Below are positions 1 to 8,342 of a stretch of 64,000 nucleotides of DNA, piece by piece. The stretch is from DATJPR01 sp963843525 (lineage in GTDB: Bacteria; Bacteroidota; Ignavibacteria; UBA10030; UBA6906). Numbering within the stretch: position 1 is the stretch's first letter; each line of letters begins with the position of its first letter. The translations under genes were made by a program, and so were the position numbers. The notes beneath the pieces are model-generated. The model had not been told where the DNA came from and searched no databases. It saw nothing but the letters and a program-made list of their open reading frames with translations. The stretch is taken from NCBI GenBank assembly GCA_963843525.1, contig CAWJKM010000003.1, positions 62,001 through 126,000 of the forward strand, in the 5' to 3' direction.

Positions 1-427
1 TGAATACATGGACGAGTTCGTGGCGAATCACATGCCGGAACTGCGCGATGGAACCGTCGGCAGGGATGACCACCCTTCCCTTGAGAAACTCAAAGAACCC
101 CCCGACGCCTTCGGGGATAAATCCTGCCGTAGTGTTGGTTTGCTCAAAATGGAGGTGGGAACTGTAAAAGATGAGGGGGATGCGGGTATTGACGGAGTGA
201 TTGAATTTTTGCTCGAGGACCGTATAACTCTCCTCGGCAAAGGAGGCCCCGTACTCTGCGAGGTCCGCCATCTCCGGGTAATAGTAGATGTCGAAATGGG
301 CTGTCTTGAGGACGTGCCATTCGAAGCGCGTGTACTGGACCTTGTTCCGTCCGAAATAATAAAACTGCGCGGACGAGCAGACAGGGAATAAGAACGCAAC
401 GACGAGGACCAGGACCTTCCTTTGCAT
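1..427 (-). CDS. Secreted peptidase-MA-like / beta-propeller protein, N-terminal part (cut by window edge)
   Basis: About 142 codons are open and run off the left edge. The protein begins with a clear signal peptide (MQRKVLVLVVAFLFPVCSSA, then QFYYFG). It continues with the run WHVLKTAHFDIYYYPE, typical of Bacteroidota proteins that join a gluzincin (peptidase MA-like) domain to WD40/PD40 propeller repeats. A zinc-protease HExxH motif (RHELVHVF) lies at about residue 137, just before the edge. I chose the ATG at 427 because GGGAG sits 9 bases upstream and it gives a proper signal peptide; an ATG at 451 has no ribosome site. The missing part should hold the propeller. Whether it is an active protease cannot be judged, because the third zinc ligand lies outside the window. 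Confidence 0.8.
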   Translation of the reverse strand, partial: MQRKVLVLVVAFLFPVCSSAQFYYFGRNKVQYTRFEWHVLKTAHFDIYYYPEMADLAEYGASFAEESYTVLEQKFNHSVNTRIPLIFYSSHLHFEQTNTTAGFIPEGVGGFFEFLKGRVVIPADGSIAQFRHVIRHELVHVF

Positions 428-480
428 CTTCACCAGCTCCCGCGCAGTCATGGGTCGTTGATGGCCAGGGGGTTATGTTG

Positions 481-509
481 AAGATAGCATCTGTCCCGCC
501 GAGTTGCAA
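481..509 (-). promoter_or_regulatory. Putative promoter of the peptidase-MA/propeller gene
   Basis: On the minus strand TTGCAA is followed after exactly 17 bases by TATCTT, about 50 bases upstream of the chosen start at 427. It separates this gene from the operon upstream. Confidence 0.5.
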
Positions 510-571
510 ACCTGACAGCCGTGCCGATTGCGGGTCTGTCCGCCCGACGGTTGTTCACCCCCCTGCGGCGA

Positions 572-673
572 TCACCAGGAAGTCCCGTTCCGGAAGACCG
601 ATACCAGGAGGATTAATCCGATCGCCAGCACGGCGACCACGATCGCAATCCGTTGTTCCTTGCTGATTCTCAT
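572..673 (-). CDS. 33-residue single-pass membrane protein
   Basis: A short open frame starts 4 bases after the stop of the sugar isomerase gene, with GAGGAG and AAGG just upstream of its ATG. The product has a charged N-terminus (MRISKEQR), one hydrophobic helix (IAIVVAVLAIGLILLVSVF) and a short polar tail (RNGTSW). It looks like the last gene of the isoprenoid/PTS operon. I do not recognise a family. Tight spacing, a strong ribosome site and a perfect transmembrane pattern make it likely to be translated. Function is unknown. Confidence 0.6.
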   Translation of the reverse strand: MRISKEQRIAIVVAVLAIGLILLVSVFRNGTSW

Positions 674-677
674 CTCC

Positions 678-1727
678 TCACACCTTTCCAAGCTCGCTTT
701 TCAGATAATCAATGACCTCCACCGGCGTGGGATCTACCCCGTGAAGAATCGCGGTGTAGAAACTGGTCCAGTCCGCGAGGTGGACCAGGGAAAACATCCG
801 GGCGAGGAGCGACCGGCCCTCGCTCCAGACCTCTGTCACATGATCGGTGTATTTCTCCAGGACCGCTTTTGTGACGTCCATTCTGACTTGTACGCGCCGG
901 TAATCGTCCTTGTCGCGGAGAAAGATCACCTGGGTCTCACGCATCAGGGCCGTCAGCGTTTTCCAGCCGACGAGTTCATTGTGGTTCATTTCCGGGAGGA
1001 CGTGACCGAAGGTCAGCGTTTTGGCATTCTCCGCCATCTGTCCGCGCCAGCGGGTATTCACCGCGTCAAAACGCTCTGTGGACGAGTAGACGATACCCAG
1101 CCTGTTCTGGAACAGTTGCGCCAGGCGGAGGGCAGGATTCGTGTCCGACGTCGGATCCGCGCATTCTTCCGCCTTGCGGGTGAGGAGCGTGATGGTCTCC
1201 TGAATATCCTTTTTCCGGTCCTTGATGAATCCTGATTTTGAAAGGGCAATCAGGAGGGGGAAGAACGAGTACCCGAGGGCTGCGCGCGGGGGCAGCCCTC
1301 CGGGGATTTTGATCAGCGGAACATTCCTTTTCCGGGCGATCTTTTCCGTCAACCCGTTTGATGAAATACAAAGGATCCTGGCCTTCTTCCGGAGTGCTTC
1401 CCGGAACGCGGTGGTTGTCTCTTCGGTGTTCCCGGAATAGCTCGAAATAATGACCAGTGTCGTCGGCCCGACGAAGGCAGGCAGCGTGTAGTAGCGGTTG
1501 ACGAGAAAGGGGACGGTAAGCTCTCCAGCCAGATAGCTTTTCAGAAGATCGCCCCCGATCGCAGAGCCGCCCAGTCCGCAGAGGACGATCTCGCGAATCC
1601 CGCGGGGAGAAAGGCGCACCCTGGACTGGTACCCGATTGTCACCGCCTCCTGGACCTGCCGGGGAAACGACATGATAAGGCCGTACATATTCGACGGGTC
1701 AATTGTCTGAATTTGCTCGATGGTCAT
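678..1727 (-). CDS. Bifunctional phosphoglucose/phosphomannose isomerase
   Basis: A 349-residue SIS-domain protein that interconverts fructose 6-phosphate with glucose 6-phosphate and mannose 6-phosphate. The first SIS half shows GLGGSAIGGD (about residues 51-60) and SSYSGNTEET (about 95-104), the phosphosugar-binding segments. The second half holds the HNELVGW segment that carries the catalytic histidine of this archaeal/Bacteroidota-type enzyme family (TIGR02128-like). Length matches the family. It follows ptsI by 12 bases and precedes the small membrane protein by 4, so it is co-transcribed with the PTS genes and supplies hexose-phosphate interconversion to glycolysis and sugar-nucleotide synthesis. 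Confidence 0.9.
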   Translation of the reverse strand: MTIEQIQTIDPSNMYGLIMSFPRQVQEAVTIGYQSRVRLSPRGIREIVLCGLGGSAIGGDLLKSYLAGELTVPFLVNRYYTLPAFVGPTTLVIISSYSGNTEETTTAFREALRKKARILCISSNGLTEKIARKRNVPLIKIPGGLPPRAALGYSFFPLLIALSKSGFIKDRKKDIQETITLLTRKAEECADPTSDTNPALRLAQLFQNRLGIVYSSTERFDAVNTRWRGQMAENAKTLTFGHVLPEMNHNELVGWKTLTALMRETQVIFLRDKDDYRRVQVRMDVTKAVLEKYTDHVTEVWSEGRSLLARMFSLVHLADWTSFYTAILHGVDPTPVEVIDYLKSELGKV

Positions 1728-1739
1728 GGACGACTCCTG

Positions 1740-3518
1740 CTATTCGAAGGGAATCTCTGGCACTTTATTTCGAACGATTGAAGCGAGGTACTCTTTGATT
1801 TCCTCTTCTGTGGAAAGGGAAATGATCTTGTCGGCGACGCGTTTGGCGTCGCGGTATTTGACCGCCCTGATGATTTTCTTGATCTCCGGGAGCGCTGCGG
1901 GATTCACGCTGAGTTCATCGATCCCCAGTCCGATCAGGAGCACGGTCGCAAGCGGATCGCCGGCCATCTCGCCGCACATCCCGATCCACACGTGCCGTTT
2001 GTGCCCGGCGTCGATGATCATCTTGAGCGTGCGAATCACGGCCGGATTGAATTGCTGGTACAGCTGCGAGACCGAACTATTGTCCCGGTCTACTGCCAGG
2101 AGGTATTGAATGAGATCGTTCGTTCCGATGCTGAGAAAGTCGACTTCGGCGGCAAGGACGTCTGCGATGATGGCAGCGGAAGGGACCTCGATCATCACCC
2201 CGATCTTGATGCCGTCGTCGAACGGAAGCGACCGCGCCTTCAGCTCCTGCTTTGCCTGTTCCAGGAACCCCCTGGCAAGATGGACCTCCCGGAGCTTCGA
2301 CACCATGGGGAACATAATGCGAACATTGTTTCTCGTGCTTGCCCTGAGGATTGCGCGAAGCTGGGTGAGGAACAGCTCCGGACGGTCGAGCATCACCCGG
2401 ATTCCCCGCCAGCCCAGGAAGGGGTTTTGCTCGAAGTTTGTGTCAGGCAGCACCTTGTCTCCCCCGATATCGAACGTGCGGAAGATGACGGGGTGAGGAT
2501 AGATCCCGTTGGCGACCTCCTGATACACTTCGAACTGCTCCTCTTCCGTCGGGAAGGAGCCTTTTGCAAGCAGCTGGCTCTCGGTCCGGTAGAGTCCGAT
2601 GCCGGCAGACCCCTGCGCGAGGGAGAATTCCACTTCCTCCGGAAACTCGATGTTCGATGAAAGCTCGATTCTCCGGCGATCGGGAGTCTCTGCCTCGAGA
2701 TGCGCAATATCGTGGAGCAACTCCTCGAACTCTCTGAACCGCGCCGCCTTCTGCCGGAGCACGGCGAGGGTCGCCTCTTCGGGCTTGACGACGACGGTCC
2801 CGGCGTAGCCGTCGATGGCCAGCAGGTCGCCCGTCTGAATGTGCCGCGTGGCGAGGTGTAATCCGACCACTGCGGGAAGTTTAAGGGAGCGGGAAATAAT
2901 CGCAGCGTGGGAAGTGACTCCTCCCAGGTCGGTGGCATATCCCAGGATCTGATTGCGGCTGAAAATCACGGTGTCGGCGGGAGTCAGGCTCTCTGCGACG
3001 ATAATGGATTCTCCCTCGAGTTTGGAGAAGAGTTTCTGGTCCTGGATGTTGCGGATGATCCGGTTCATCACGTCTTCCACATCGTGCGCGCGTTCGTGCA
3101 TATACTCATCGGACGCGGCGAGCATGAGCTTCTTGTATTTTCCGATTTCATCAAAGACAATATACTCCGCATTGCGGAGTTCGCCCCGGATCCGGTCTTC
3201 GATGCTGCCCATGAGAATGGTGTCACCGAGAATCATGATCTGGGCCTCAAAGATCTTTGCGTTCTGCGCGCCGAGCTTCAACTCGGCAAAGGCGAGGATC
3301 TTCTGCAGCTCTTTTTCCGAACGGGCGACCGCGTTCTTCAGCCGGTCGAGTTCTGATTCGACTTCGTCCGTCCCGATCAATTTTATTTCCACATGCGGGG
3401 TGGACTTGCTGTAGAGGTATGCCGGACCAACGGCAATCCCCGGCGCCGCCGCAATGCCGCGTAGCGTTATTTCGCCGGAGGGTTTGTGCTCAATGAGGCC
3501 TGTTTCGTCACTCTTCAT
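1740..3518 (-). CDS. ptsI: PTS Enzyme I (phosphoenolpyruvate-protein phosphotransferase)
   Basis: A 592-residue Enzyme I that moves phosphate from phosphoenolpyruvate to HPr. An N-terminal HPr-binding and swivelling domain carries the active histidine at about 204 in DLGGVTSHAAIISRS. The C-terminal barrel has the PEP-site segment FLSIGTNDLIQYLLAVDR and the cysteine loop IGMCGEMAGDP. I start at the ATG at 3518, which has GAGG five bases upstream and overlaps the end of ptsH by 11 bases; the open frame extends upstream but reads through ptsH. No sugar-specific EII gene lies in the window, so the phosphate acceptor downstream of HPr is not visible; a regulatory PTS or an EII set elsewhere are both possible. 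Confidence 0.95.
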   Translation of the reverse strand: MKSDETGLIEHKPSGEITLRGIAAAPGIAVGPAYLYSKSTPHVEIKLIGTDEVESELDRLKNAVARSEKELQKILAFAELKLGAQNAKIFEAQIMILGDTILMGSIEDRIRGELRNAEYIVFDEIGKYKKLMLAASDEYMHERAHDVEDVMNRIIRNIQDQKLFSKLEGESIIVAESLTPADTVIFSRNQILGYATDLGGVTSHAAIISRSLKLPAVVGLHLATRHIQTGDLLAIDGYAGTVVVKPEEATLAVLRQKAARFREFEELLHDIAHLEAETPDRRRIELSSNIEFPEEVEFSLAQGSAGIGLYRTESQLLAKGSFPTEEEQFEVYQEVANGIYPHPVIFRTFDIGGDKVLPDTNFEQNPFLGWRGIRVMLDRPELFLTQLRAILRASTRNNVRIMFPMVSKLREVHLARGFLEQAKQELKARSLPFDDGIKIGVMIEVPSAAIIADVLAAEVDFLSIGTNDLIQYLLAVDRDNSSVSQLYQQFNPAVIRTLKMIIDAGHKRHVWIGMCGEMAGDPLATVLLIGLGIDELSVNPAALPEIKKIIRAVKYRDAKRVADKIISLSTEEEIKEYLASIVRNKVPEIPFE

Positions 3519-3774
3519 CGAAACCTCGTTCAATGAGTGCGATGACCGCATCAGCGGCTTCGAGTTCATCCGGGCCCTCAAAGTGCAGGACCAATATCGC
3601 CCCCTGTTCGGCTGCAAGAGTCATCACGCCGATGATACTTTTCCCATTGATCTCAAACGAGTCTTTGCGGATGAACAGATCCGATTGGAATTTTGCTGCA
3701 ACCTTCACCAGCATCGCCGCGGGACGCGTATGGAGTCCTGTGCGGTTACGAATTGTGACGGTACGTTCGATCAT
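3508..3774 (-). CDS. ptsH: Phosphocarrier protein HPr
   Basis: An 88-residue HPr. The phosphorylated histidine is His15 in TGLHTRPAA. A serine falls exactly at position 46 (INGKSIIGVMTL), the site used by HPr kinase in other bacteria, so regulatory phosphorylation is possible although no hprK gene is in the window. It sits 5 bases after the polyprenyl synthase and overlaps ptsI by 11 bases, which suggests translational coupling with its partner. Confidence 0.95.
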   Translation of the reverse strand: MIERTVTIRNRTGLHTRPAAMLVKVAAKFQSDLFIRKDSFEINGKSIIGVMTLAAEQGAILVLHFEGPDELEAADAVIALIERGFDEE

Positions 3775-3779
3775 GCGGA

Positions 3780-4763
3780 TTACGATGCCCGGTGGACAAG
3801 AGCCCTTGCGAGCCAGTGGAGCGTTTCGGTCGCGCGGGAAGGGCGGAGTGAGTCAAGAGCGCTTGCGGCCTTTCGCGTATCATGAAGAATTCGGTTGCCG
3901 GCTTGATCGAGGATTCCGTATCGTTGATACAGGTCGGTCATCGCTCCAACCATTTCGCGCCGGGCCTTGCGCTGCAGCACAAGGTTGACCAGCTCCTTGT
4001 CCTCTCCCTGTGCGACGCCGGCTGCAGAAATCAACAGGAACGTCTTCTTTCCTTCAGCGATATCTCCGCCGACCGGCTTTCCCAATTGCTTCTCGTCGGC
4101 CACCACGTCGAGCAGATCATCCTGCAGCTGGAACGCGCGCCCGAGATATTTGCCGAACTTCCGGAGGGCGCGGACCTCCGCCGGTTTTCCCCCGCCGATC
4201 AGCGCTCCCATCTCCATCGCTGAGGCAATGAGTGAACCGGTTTTCTTCTCAATCATCGAAAAATACTCCGGGAGGGTGACGTCCGTCCGTTTCGCGAAAT
4301 CCATGTCCACGGCCTGCCCGTCGCACACTTCGATCACGCCTTTCGTAAGCAGTTCGAAGAGGCGCGTGCTCTGCCTGGCGCGTGTCTTCGCCAGGCTTTG
4401 ATAGGCCAGCCCCAGAAGGACGTCACCGGCGAGGATCGCCGTATTTTCATCCCACCGCTTGTGAATGGTCGGTCTTCCCCGGCGGGAGTCCGCATTGTCC
4501 ATGATATCGTCGTGGACGAGAGTAAAATTGTGCAATGCCTCAATTGCCGCACCGGCATCGAGGGCGGAACGAATTTTTCCGCCGACCGACTCGCATGCAA
4601 GGAGCAGGAGAATCCCCCTGATGCGCTTCCCGCCGCCGTTGAGGACATAGGTGCACGCTTCATGGAGCACCTGCGATTCGCCATGAAGACCGAGGGCTTG
4701 TATACGCCTGTCCAACATTTGCCGGAGCGTGTCGATGTGACGGGCAGGCCGGGAGTCATTCAT
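3780..4763 (-). CDS. Polyprenyl (farnesyl/geranylgeranyl) diphosphate synthase
   Basis: A 327-residue trans-prenyltransferase. Both aspartate-rich motifs are intact: DDIMD in LVHDDIMDNADSRRG (about 88-92) and DDLLD in FQLQDDLLDVV (about 220). The GGGKRIRG run binds the homoallylic diphosphate. A phenylalanine lies five residues before the first DDxxD, a position that limits chain length in archaeal-type geranylgeranyl synthases, so a C15-C20 product is my inference. The start ATG overlaps the stop of the isomerase gene as ATGA, which replaces a longer upstream reading. It uses the allylic and homoallylic substrates balanced by that isomerase. Confidence 0.9.
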   Translation of the reverse strand: MNDSRPARHIDTLRQMLDRRIQALGLHGESQVLHEACTYVLNGGGKRIRGILLLLACESVGGKIRSALDAGAAIEALHNFTLVHDDIMDNADSRRGRPTIHKRWDENTAILAGDVLLGLAYQSLAKTRARQSTRLFELLTKGVIEVCDGQAVDMDFAKRTDVTLPEYFSMIEKKTGSLIASAMEMGALIGGGKPAEVRALRKFGKYLGRAFQLQDDLLDVVADEKQLGKPVGGDIAEGKKTFLLISAAGVAQGEDKELVNLVLQRKARREMVGAMTDLYQRYGILDQAGNRILHDTRKAASALDSLRPSRATETLHWLARALVHRAS

Positions 4764-5818
4764 GGAAGCGATTCTTCTAAGGAAACCGACTGAAGGTCGG
4801 GGATTGTCCGGGAACCTGTCAGGAACATAATGGCCCGCAACTCCCTGGTCCATTCGGCGAGTTGTGCCCGCAACGCGACGATGCCGTGCGATGCGAGAGT
4901 CTGCAGAAGCGGCCTGGCGGATGCGGCGAGGTCCGCGCCGAGTGCAATCGCCACGCCGATGTCCCTTCCCGACTGAATGCCGCCGGAACCGATCAATGTA
5001 AACCGCCGCCCGGGTTCTTTCAGCGCGGCAACCTGGCGAATGGCCTCTGCCGTGGGTATCCCCCAATCCCAGAAGCGACCGGCGAATTTCCGGTCTCTGG
5101 ATCGAAGAGTTTCCACGCCGGCCCAGCTTGTTCCACCAGCCCCGGCGATATCGATGTGACGAACTCCGGCATCCAGCAGCCGCCGGGCGACTTCCCGGGA
5201 GATCCCTGCACCGATCTCTTTCACAATCACAGGGACCGGGAGTGCCCGTATCAGCATTTCGATTCCCCGGAGCACGCCACGGAAGTCCGGTTCCCCTTCC
5301 GGTTGCAGGAGTTCCTGCAGGGGATTTAAATGGACGGCGAGGGCGTCTGCTCGAATCATGTCGACGAGCCGGCCTGCGCCGTCGGCATTTTTCATCTTTC
5401 CCACTTCAGCTGCCCCGATATTGCCCACGACCGGGATATCGGTGGAAATCTCCCTCACAACCGCGTAAGTATCGTGGTACAGCGTATCCTCGAGAGCCTG
5501 CCTCTGGCTTCCCACTCCCATTGCCAGTCCCGCTTCCGCGCACACAATCGCGAGATTCCGGTTTATCTCCCTTGCGCCCGGATACCCTCCGGTCATTGAG
5601 GAGATCATCAGTGGAAGGAGGAGGCGTTTGCGCAAGAACTCAATTGAGGTATCGACCTCTGAAAGGGCGATTTCGGGCAGTGCATTGTGGACAAAGTCAA
5701 ATCTCTCCAGTCCGGTGGTTTTTGACTTGAACCGGACATCTTTCTGGAGAGCCAGGGTAATATGCTGTTGCTTGCGTGAAGTGGTTGCCGATCTGTGGGC
5801 CGGCCTTCTGGGTGTCAT
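4760..5818 (-). CDS. fni: Type 2 isopentenyl-diphosphate delta-isomerase (FMN-dependent)
   Basis: A 352-residue FMN-barrel enzyme that interconverts isopentenyl and dimethylallyl diphosphate. Family landmarks are KQQHITLALQKDV near the N-terminus, LMISSMTGGYPGA, MGVGSQRQALED, the GNIGAAEV strand and the phosphate-binding IGSGGIQSGRDIGVAIALGAD near the C-terminus. An open frame extends to 5896, but that upstream ATG lies beyond the -35 box of the predicted promoter, so the ATG at 5818 is the only start that a transcript from it can contain. First gene of the six-gene operon; its stop overlaps the polyprenyl synthase start. Confidence 0.92.
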   Translation of the reverse strand: MTPRRPAHRSATTSRKQQHITLALQKDVRFKSKTTGLERFDFVHNALPEIALSEVDTSIEFLRKRLLLPLMISSMTGGYPGAREINRNLAIVCAEAGLAMGVGSQRQALEDTLYHDTYAVVREISTDIPVVGNIGAAEVGKMKNADGAGRLVDMIRADALAVHLNPLQELLQPEGEPDFRGVLRGIEMLIRALPVPVIVKEIGAGISREVARRLLDAGVRHIDIAGAGGTSWAGVETLRSRDRKFAGRFWDWGIPTAEAIRQVAALKEPGRRFTLIGSGGIQSGRDIGVAIALGADLAASARPLLQTLASHGIVALRAQLAEWTRELRAIMFLTGSRTIPDLQSVSLEESLP

Positions 5819-5848
5819 GGACTCGACGGGTTGGATTCGAAACGTGAA

Positions 5849-5877
5849 AATATAGAGAGAAACGATGCGAGATGCAA
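5849..5877 (-). promoter_or_regulatory. Promoter of the fni-prenyl synthase-ptsHI operon
   Basis: On the minus strand TTGCAT is followed after 17 bases by TATATT, with the start codon of fni about 30 bases further. The -35 hexamer is half of an inverted repeat whose other half is the -35 box of the divergent promoter. Confidence 0.65.
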
Positions 5878-5890
5878 AATTGCGACTTTC

Positions 5891-5919
5891 TTGCATCTGG
5901 TGGATTTCTTATCTATATT
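5891..5919 (+). promoter_or_regulatory. Promoter of the sugar nucleotidyltransferase gene
   Basis: TTGCAT, 17 bases, then TATATT: identical in both boxes and spacing to the divergent promoter. GATGCAA and TTGCATC form a perfect 7-bp inverted repeat (5871-5877 and 5891-5897) with a 13-base centre, so a dimeric regulator could contact both promoters. This is inference. Confidence 0.65.
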
Positions 5920-5967
5920 TTTTTACGAGTTCTACAATATTTTAAGTTCTTTTAACCTCCCTGGTGC

Positions 5968-6945
5968 ATGCGCGCAATTATCCCAGTCGCCGGAGTCGGT
6001 TCACGTCTCCGCCCCCACACCTACCAGCTCCCTAAAGTCCTCCTCACTGTGGCCGGCAAACCCATTCTGGGCCATATCATCGACAAGATCAAAGCTGAAG
6101 GAATACTCGAAGCCACAGTCGTCGTCGGCCACATGGGTGACAAGATTTATGAGTATCTGTCAAAGGCCTATCCGGAATTCCGGTTCGATTTCGTGGAACA
6201 GGAAGACAGGATGGGGCTCGGTCACGCAATTTATCTTTCACGACAGACCTTCGGCCCCGACCCGATCCTCATCATCCTTGGCGACACGATATTCGATGTC
6301 TCCCTCACTCCCGTCTTACGCGAGCCCGTATCAGCGCTGGGGGTGAAGGTTGTTGATGATCCCCGGAGGTTCGGAGTTGCCGTCACTGAAAACGGGTATA
6401 TTGTAAAGCTCGTTGAGAAGCCCGAGCATCCGGTGAGCAGACTGGCCGTGGTCGGTCTGTATTACATCCACGACCCGGCATTGCTTGCGCTGTGCCTGGA
6501 AGAGCTGGTGAGCAAGGACATCCGGACGAAGGGGGAGTATCAACTGACCGATGCCCTACAGCTGATGATCGATCGTGGCGAAAAGATGAAGACATTTGCT
6601 GTCGACGGATGGTACGATTGCGGAAAGCCGGAGACCCTTCTTTCCACCAACAGGGCATTGTTAACGCAAAAGCATTCTTCGCGGGAAGTGCCGGGGGTGG
6701 TGATCAATCAACCGGTTTATGTTGCTCCGTCGGCGGTTCTTTCGAATTGTGTCATCGGGCCCTATGCTTCGGTGGGCGATCACGCGGAAATCTCGGAATC
6801 CGTGGTGCGCAACTCCATCATCAGTCAGGGGGCACGGGTGAGCCGCGTGTTACTTGATAACTCCATTATCGGCAACGACTCGGTGGTCGTCGGGAGCTAC
6901 AAAAGGTTCAACGTCGGGGGTTCATCAGAAATTGAAACGGATTAA
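5968..6945 (+). CDS. Sugar-phosphate nucleotidyltransferase with C-terminal left-handed beta-helix
   Basis: A 325-residue NDP-sugar pyrophosphorylase. The N-terminal Rossmann domain has the nucleotide-binding signature GVGSRLRPHTYQLPKVLL and the LGDTIFD metal site; WYDCGKPETLLSTN closes the catalytic domain. The C-terminal third (from about residue 245) is made of hexapeptide-like repeats with buried I/V positions, as in glucose-1-phosphate thymidylyltransferase and mannose-1-phosphate guanylyltransferase homologues. Sugar and nucleotide cannot be decided from sequence alone. It stands alone, with its own promoter divergent from the fni operon. No Shine-Dalgarno is obvious before the ATG. Confidence 0.85.
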   Translation: MRAIIPVAGVGSRLRPHTYQLPKVLLTVAGKPILGHIIDKIKAEGILEATVVVGHMGDKIYEYLSKAYPEFRFDFVEQEDRMGLGHAIYLSRQTFGPDPILIILGDTIFDVSLTPVLREPVSALGVKVVDDPRRFGVAVTENGYIVKLVEKPEHPVSRLAVVGLYYIHDPALLALCLEELVSKDIRTKGEYQLTDALQLMIDRGEKMKTFAVDGWYDCGKPETLLSTNRALLTQKHSSREVPGVVINQPVYVAPSAVLSNCVIGPYASVGDHAEISESVVRNSIISQGARVSRVLLDNSIIGNDSVVVGSYKRFNVGGSSEIETD

Positions 6946-7166
6946 GCGCTCCTTTGTCGTGACGACGTCGGCATTGCCGAAGACGCATATTTCCCCTCCC
7001 TGCCTGCCGCCACGGGAAGATGGACCGCCGTTGACCTGGCTCACATTTCCTGATGGCGCCTCTGATTATCTTTATTCTCGACTTCGATTTATCTTACCTG
7101 GCGAAGGATGGGCGATGCACGTCGTCCTGCTTCTTCCCGTAATCTATTACCTTAATGAGGTTTCCC

Positions 7167-8309
7167 ATGTCGTACCTTTTTACTTCGGAATCCGTTTCAG
7201 AAGGCCATCCTGACAAAGTCTGCGACCAGATTTCCGATGCAATCCTTGATGCGATCCTGGAAAAGGACAAACATGGCCGCGTTGCCTGCGAAAGTTTTGT
7301 CACGACGGGCCTGGCTCTCGTTGGCGGCGAAATTACCACGTCTGCATATATCGAAGTTCAGGACATCGTCCGGCAGGTTATCAGAGACATCGGCTATACA
7401 AAAGCCGAATACCGGTTTGATGCGGATTCTTGTTCGGTGATTTCCGCCATTCACTCGCAATCCCGCGACATCGCGATGGGTGTCGACACGGGGGGAGCGG
7501 GCGACCAGGGGATGATGTTCGGCTATGCTTCGAACGAGACCCCCGAATACATGCCGATGCCCATAATGTTCGCGCACAAACTTGTGCGGCGGCTCGCCGA
7601 AATCCGGAAGAAACACCCCAAGCTCATGCCGTATCTTCGCCCTGACGCGAAATCGCAGGTGACGATCGAGTATAATCAGCGACGTGCGACACGCGTTCAT
7701 ACTGTCGTGATCTCGACCCAGCACGATCCCCAGGTTTCCCAGAAGAAGATCTTCACCGATGTAATGCGACATGTCATCGGCGAAGTGATCCCGAAAGAAT
7801 ACATCGATAAAAAAACCATCGTGTACGTCAATCCGACCGGACGGTTTGAAATCGGGGGCCCGCACGGCGACACAGGGTTGACCGGACGGAAAATCATTGT
7901 CGACACCTACGGAGGCAGGGCGCCTCATGGCGGCGGAGCATTCTCCGGGAAGGATCCCTCGAAAGTGGACCGGAGCGCGGCGTATGCGTCGCGTCACCTG
8001 GCCAAGAATATCGTCGCGGCAGGACTTGCCGATGAGTGTCTTATCCAGGTGTCGTATGCGATCGGGATCGCCGAACCTGTTTCGATCAACGTGAACACGT
8101 TGGGAACAGGTCGCATCCCCGACATGGAAATCGAGAAGATTATCACCAGGGAAGTTGACATGACCCCTCGCGGGATCATCAAGCGCCTGGATCTCCTCCG
8201 TCCGATCTACCGCAAGACTGCGGCCTACGGGCACTTCGGCCGGAAGGAAAAAGAATTCACGTGGGAGAAGCTCGACCTTGTCGACACCATCCTGCGGGCA
8301 GTAAAGTAA
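7167..8309 (+). CDS. metK: S-adenosylmethionine synthetase
   Basis: A 380-residue MetK making S-adenosylmethionine from methionine and ATP. Landmarks are SVSEGHPDKVCDQISDA at the N-terminus (ATP site), GAGDQGMMFGYA (about residue 110-121) and the phosphate loop GGGAFSGKDPSKVDRSAAY. GAGG lies 7 bases before the ATG at 7167; an in-frame ATG four codons earlier overlaps that ribosome site and is rejected. The 220 bases upstream hold no S-box, SAM-II or other riboswitch that I can fold by eye. It heads a two-gene methyl-cycle operon with ahcY. Confidence 0.97.
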   Translation: MSYLFTSESVSEGHPDKVCDQISDAILDAILEKDKHGRVACESFVTTGLALVGGEITTSAYIEVQDIVRQVIRDIGYTKAEYRFDADSCSVISAIHSQSRDIAMGVDTGGAGDQGMMFGYASNETPEYMPMPIMFAHKLVRRLAEIRKKHPKLMPYLRPDAKSQVTIEYNQRRATRVHTVVISTQHDPQVSQKKIFTDVMRHVIGEVIPKEYIDKKTIVYVNPTGRFEIGGPHGDTGLTGRKIIVDTYGGRAPHGGGAFSGKDPSKVDRSAAYASRHLAKNIVAAGLADECLIQVSYAIGIAEPVSINVNTLGTGRIPDMEIEKIITREVDMTPRGIIKRLDLLRPIYRKTAAYGHFGRKEKEFTWEKLDLVDTILRAVK

Positions 8310-8342
8310 TTCTCATCGTCCTCACACTACATTCAGGAACCA

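Noticed and set aside
28..509. Minus-strand frames over the first 500 bases that differ from the annotated one
   Set aside because: The true frame has a signal peptide, family motifs and HExxH; the other frames are low-complexity shadows.
6946..7166. Possible SAM riboswitch before metK
   Set aside because: No S-box, SAM-II or SAM-III core or terminator hairpin could be recognised by eye in these 220 bases; nothing else is seen there.
7197..8234. Long open frame antisense to metK
   Set aside because: It mirrors the codon pattern of metK on the other strand, has no family resemblance and no ribosome site.
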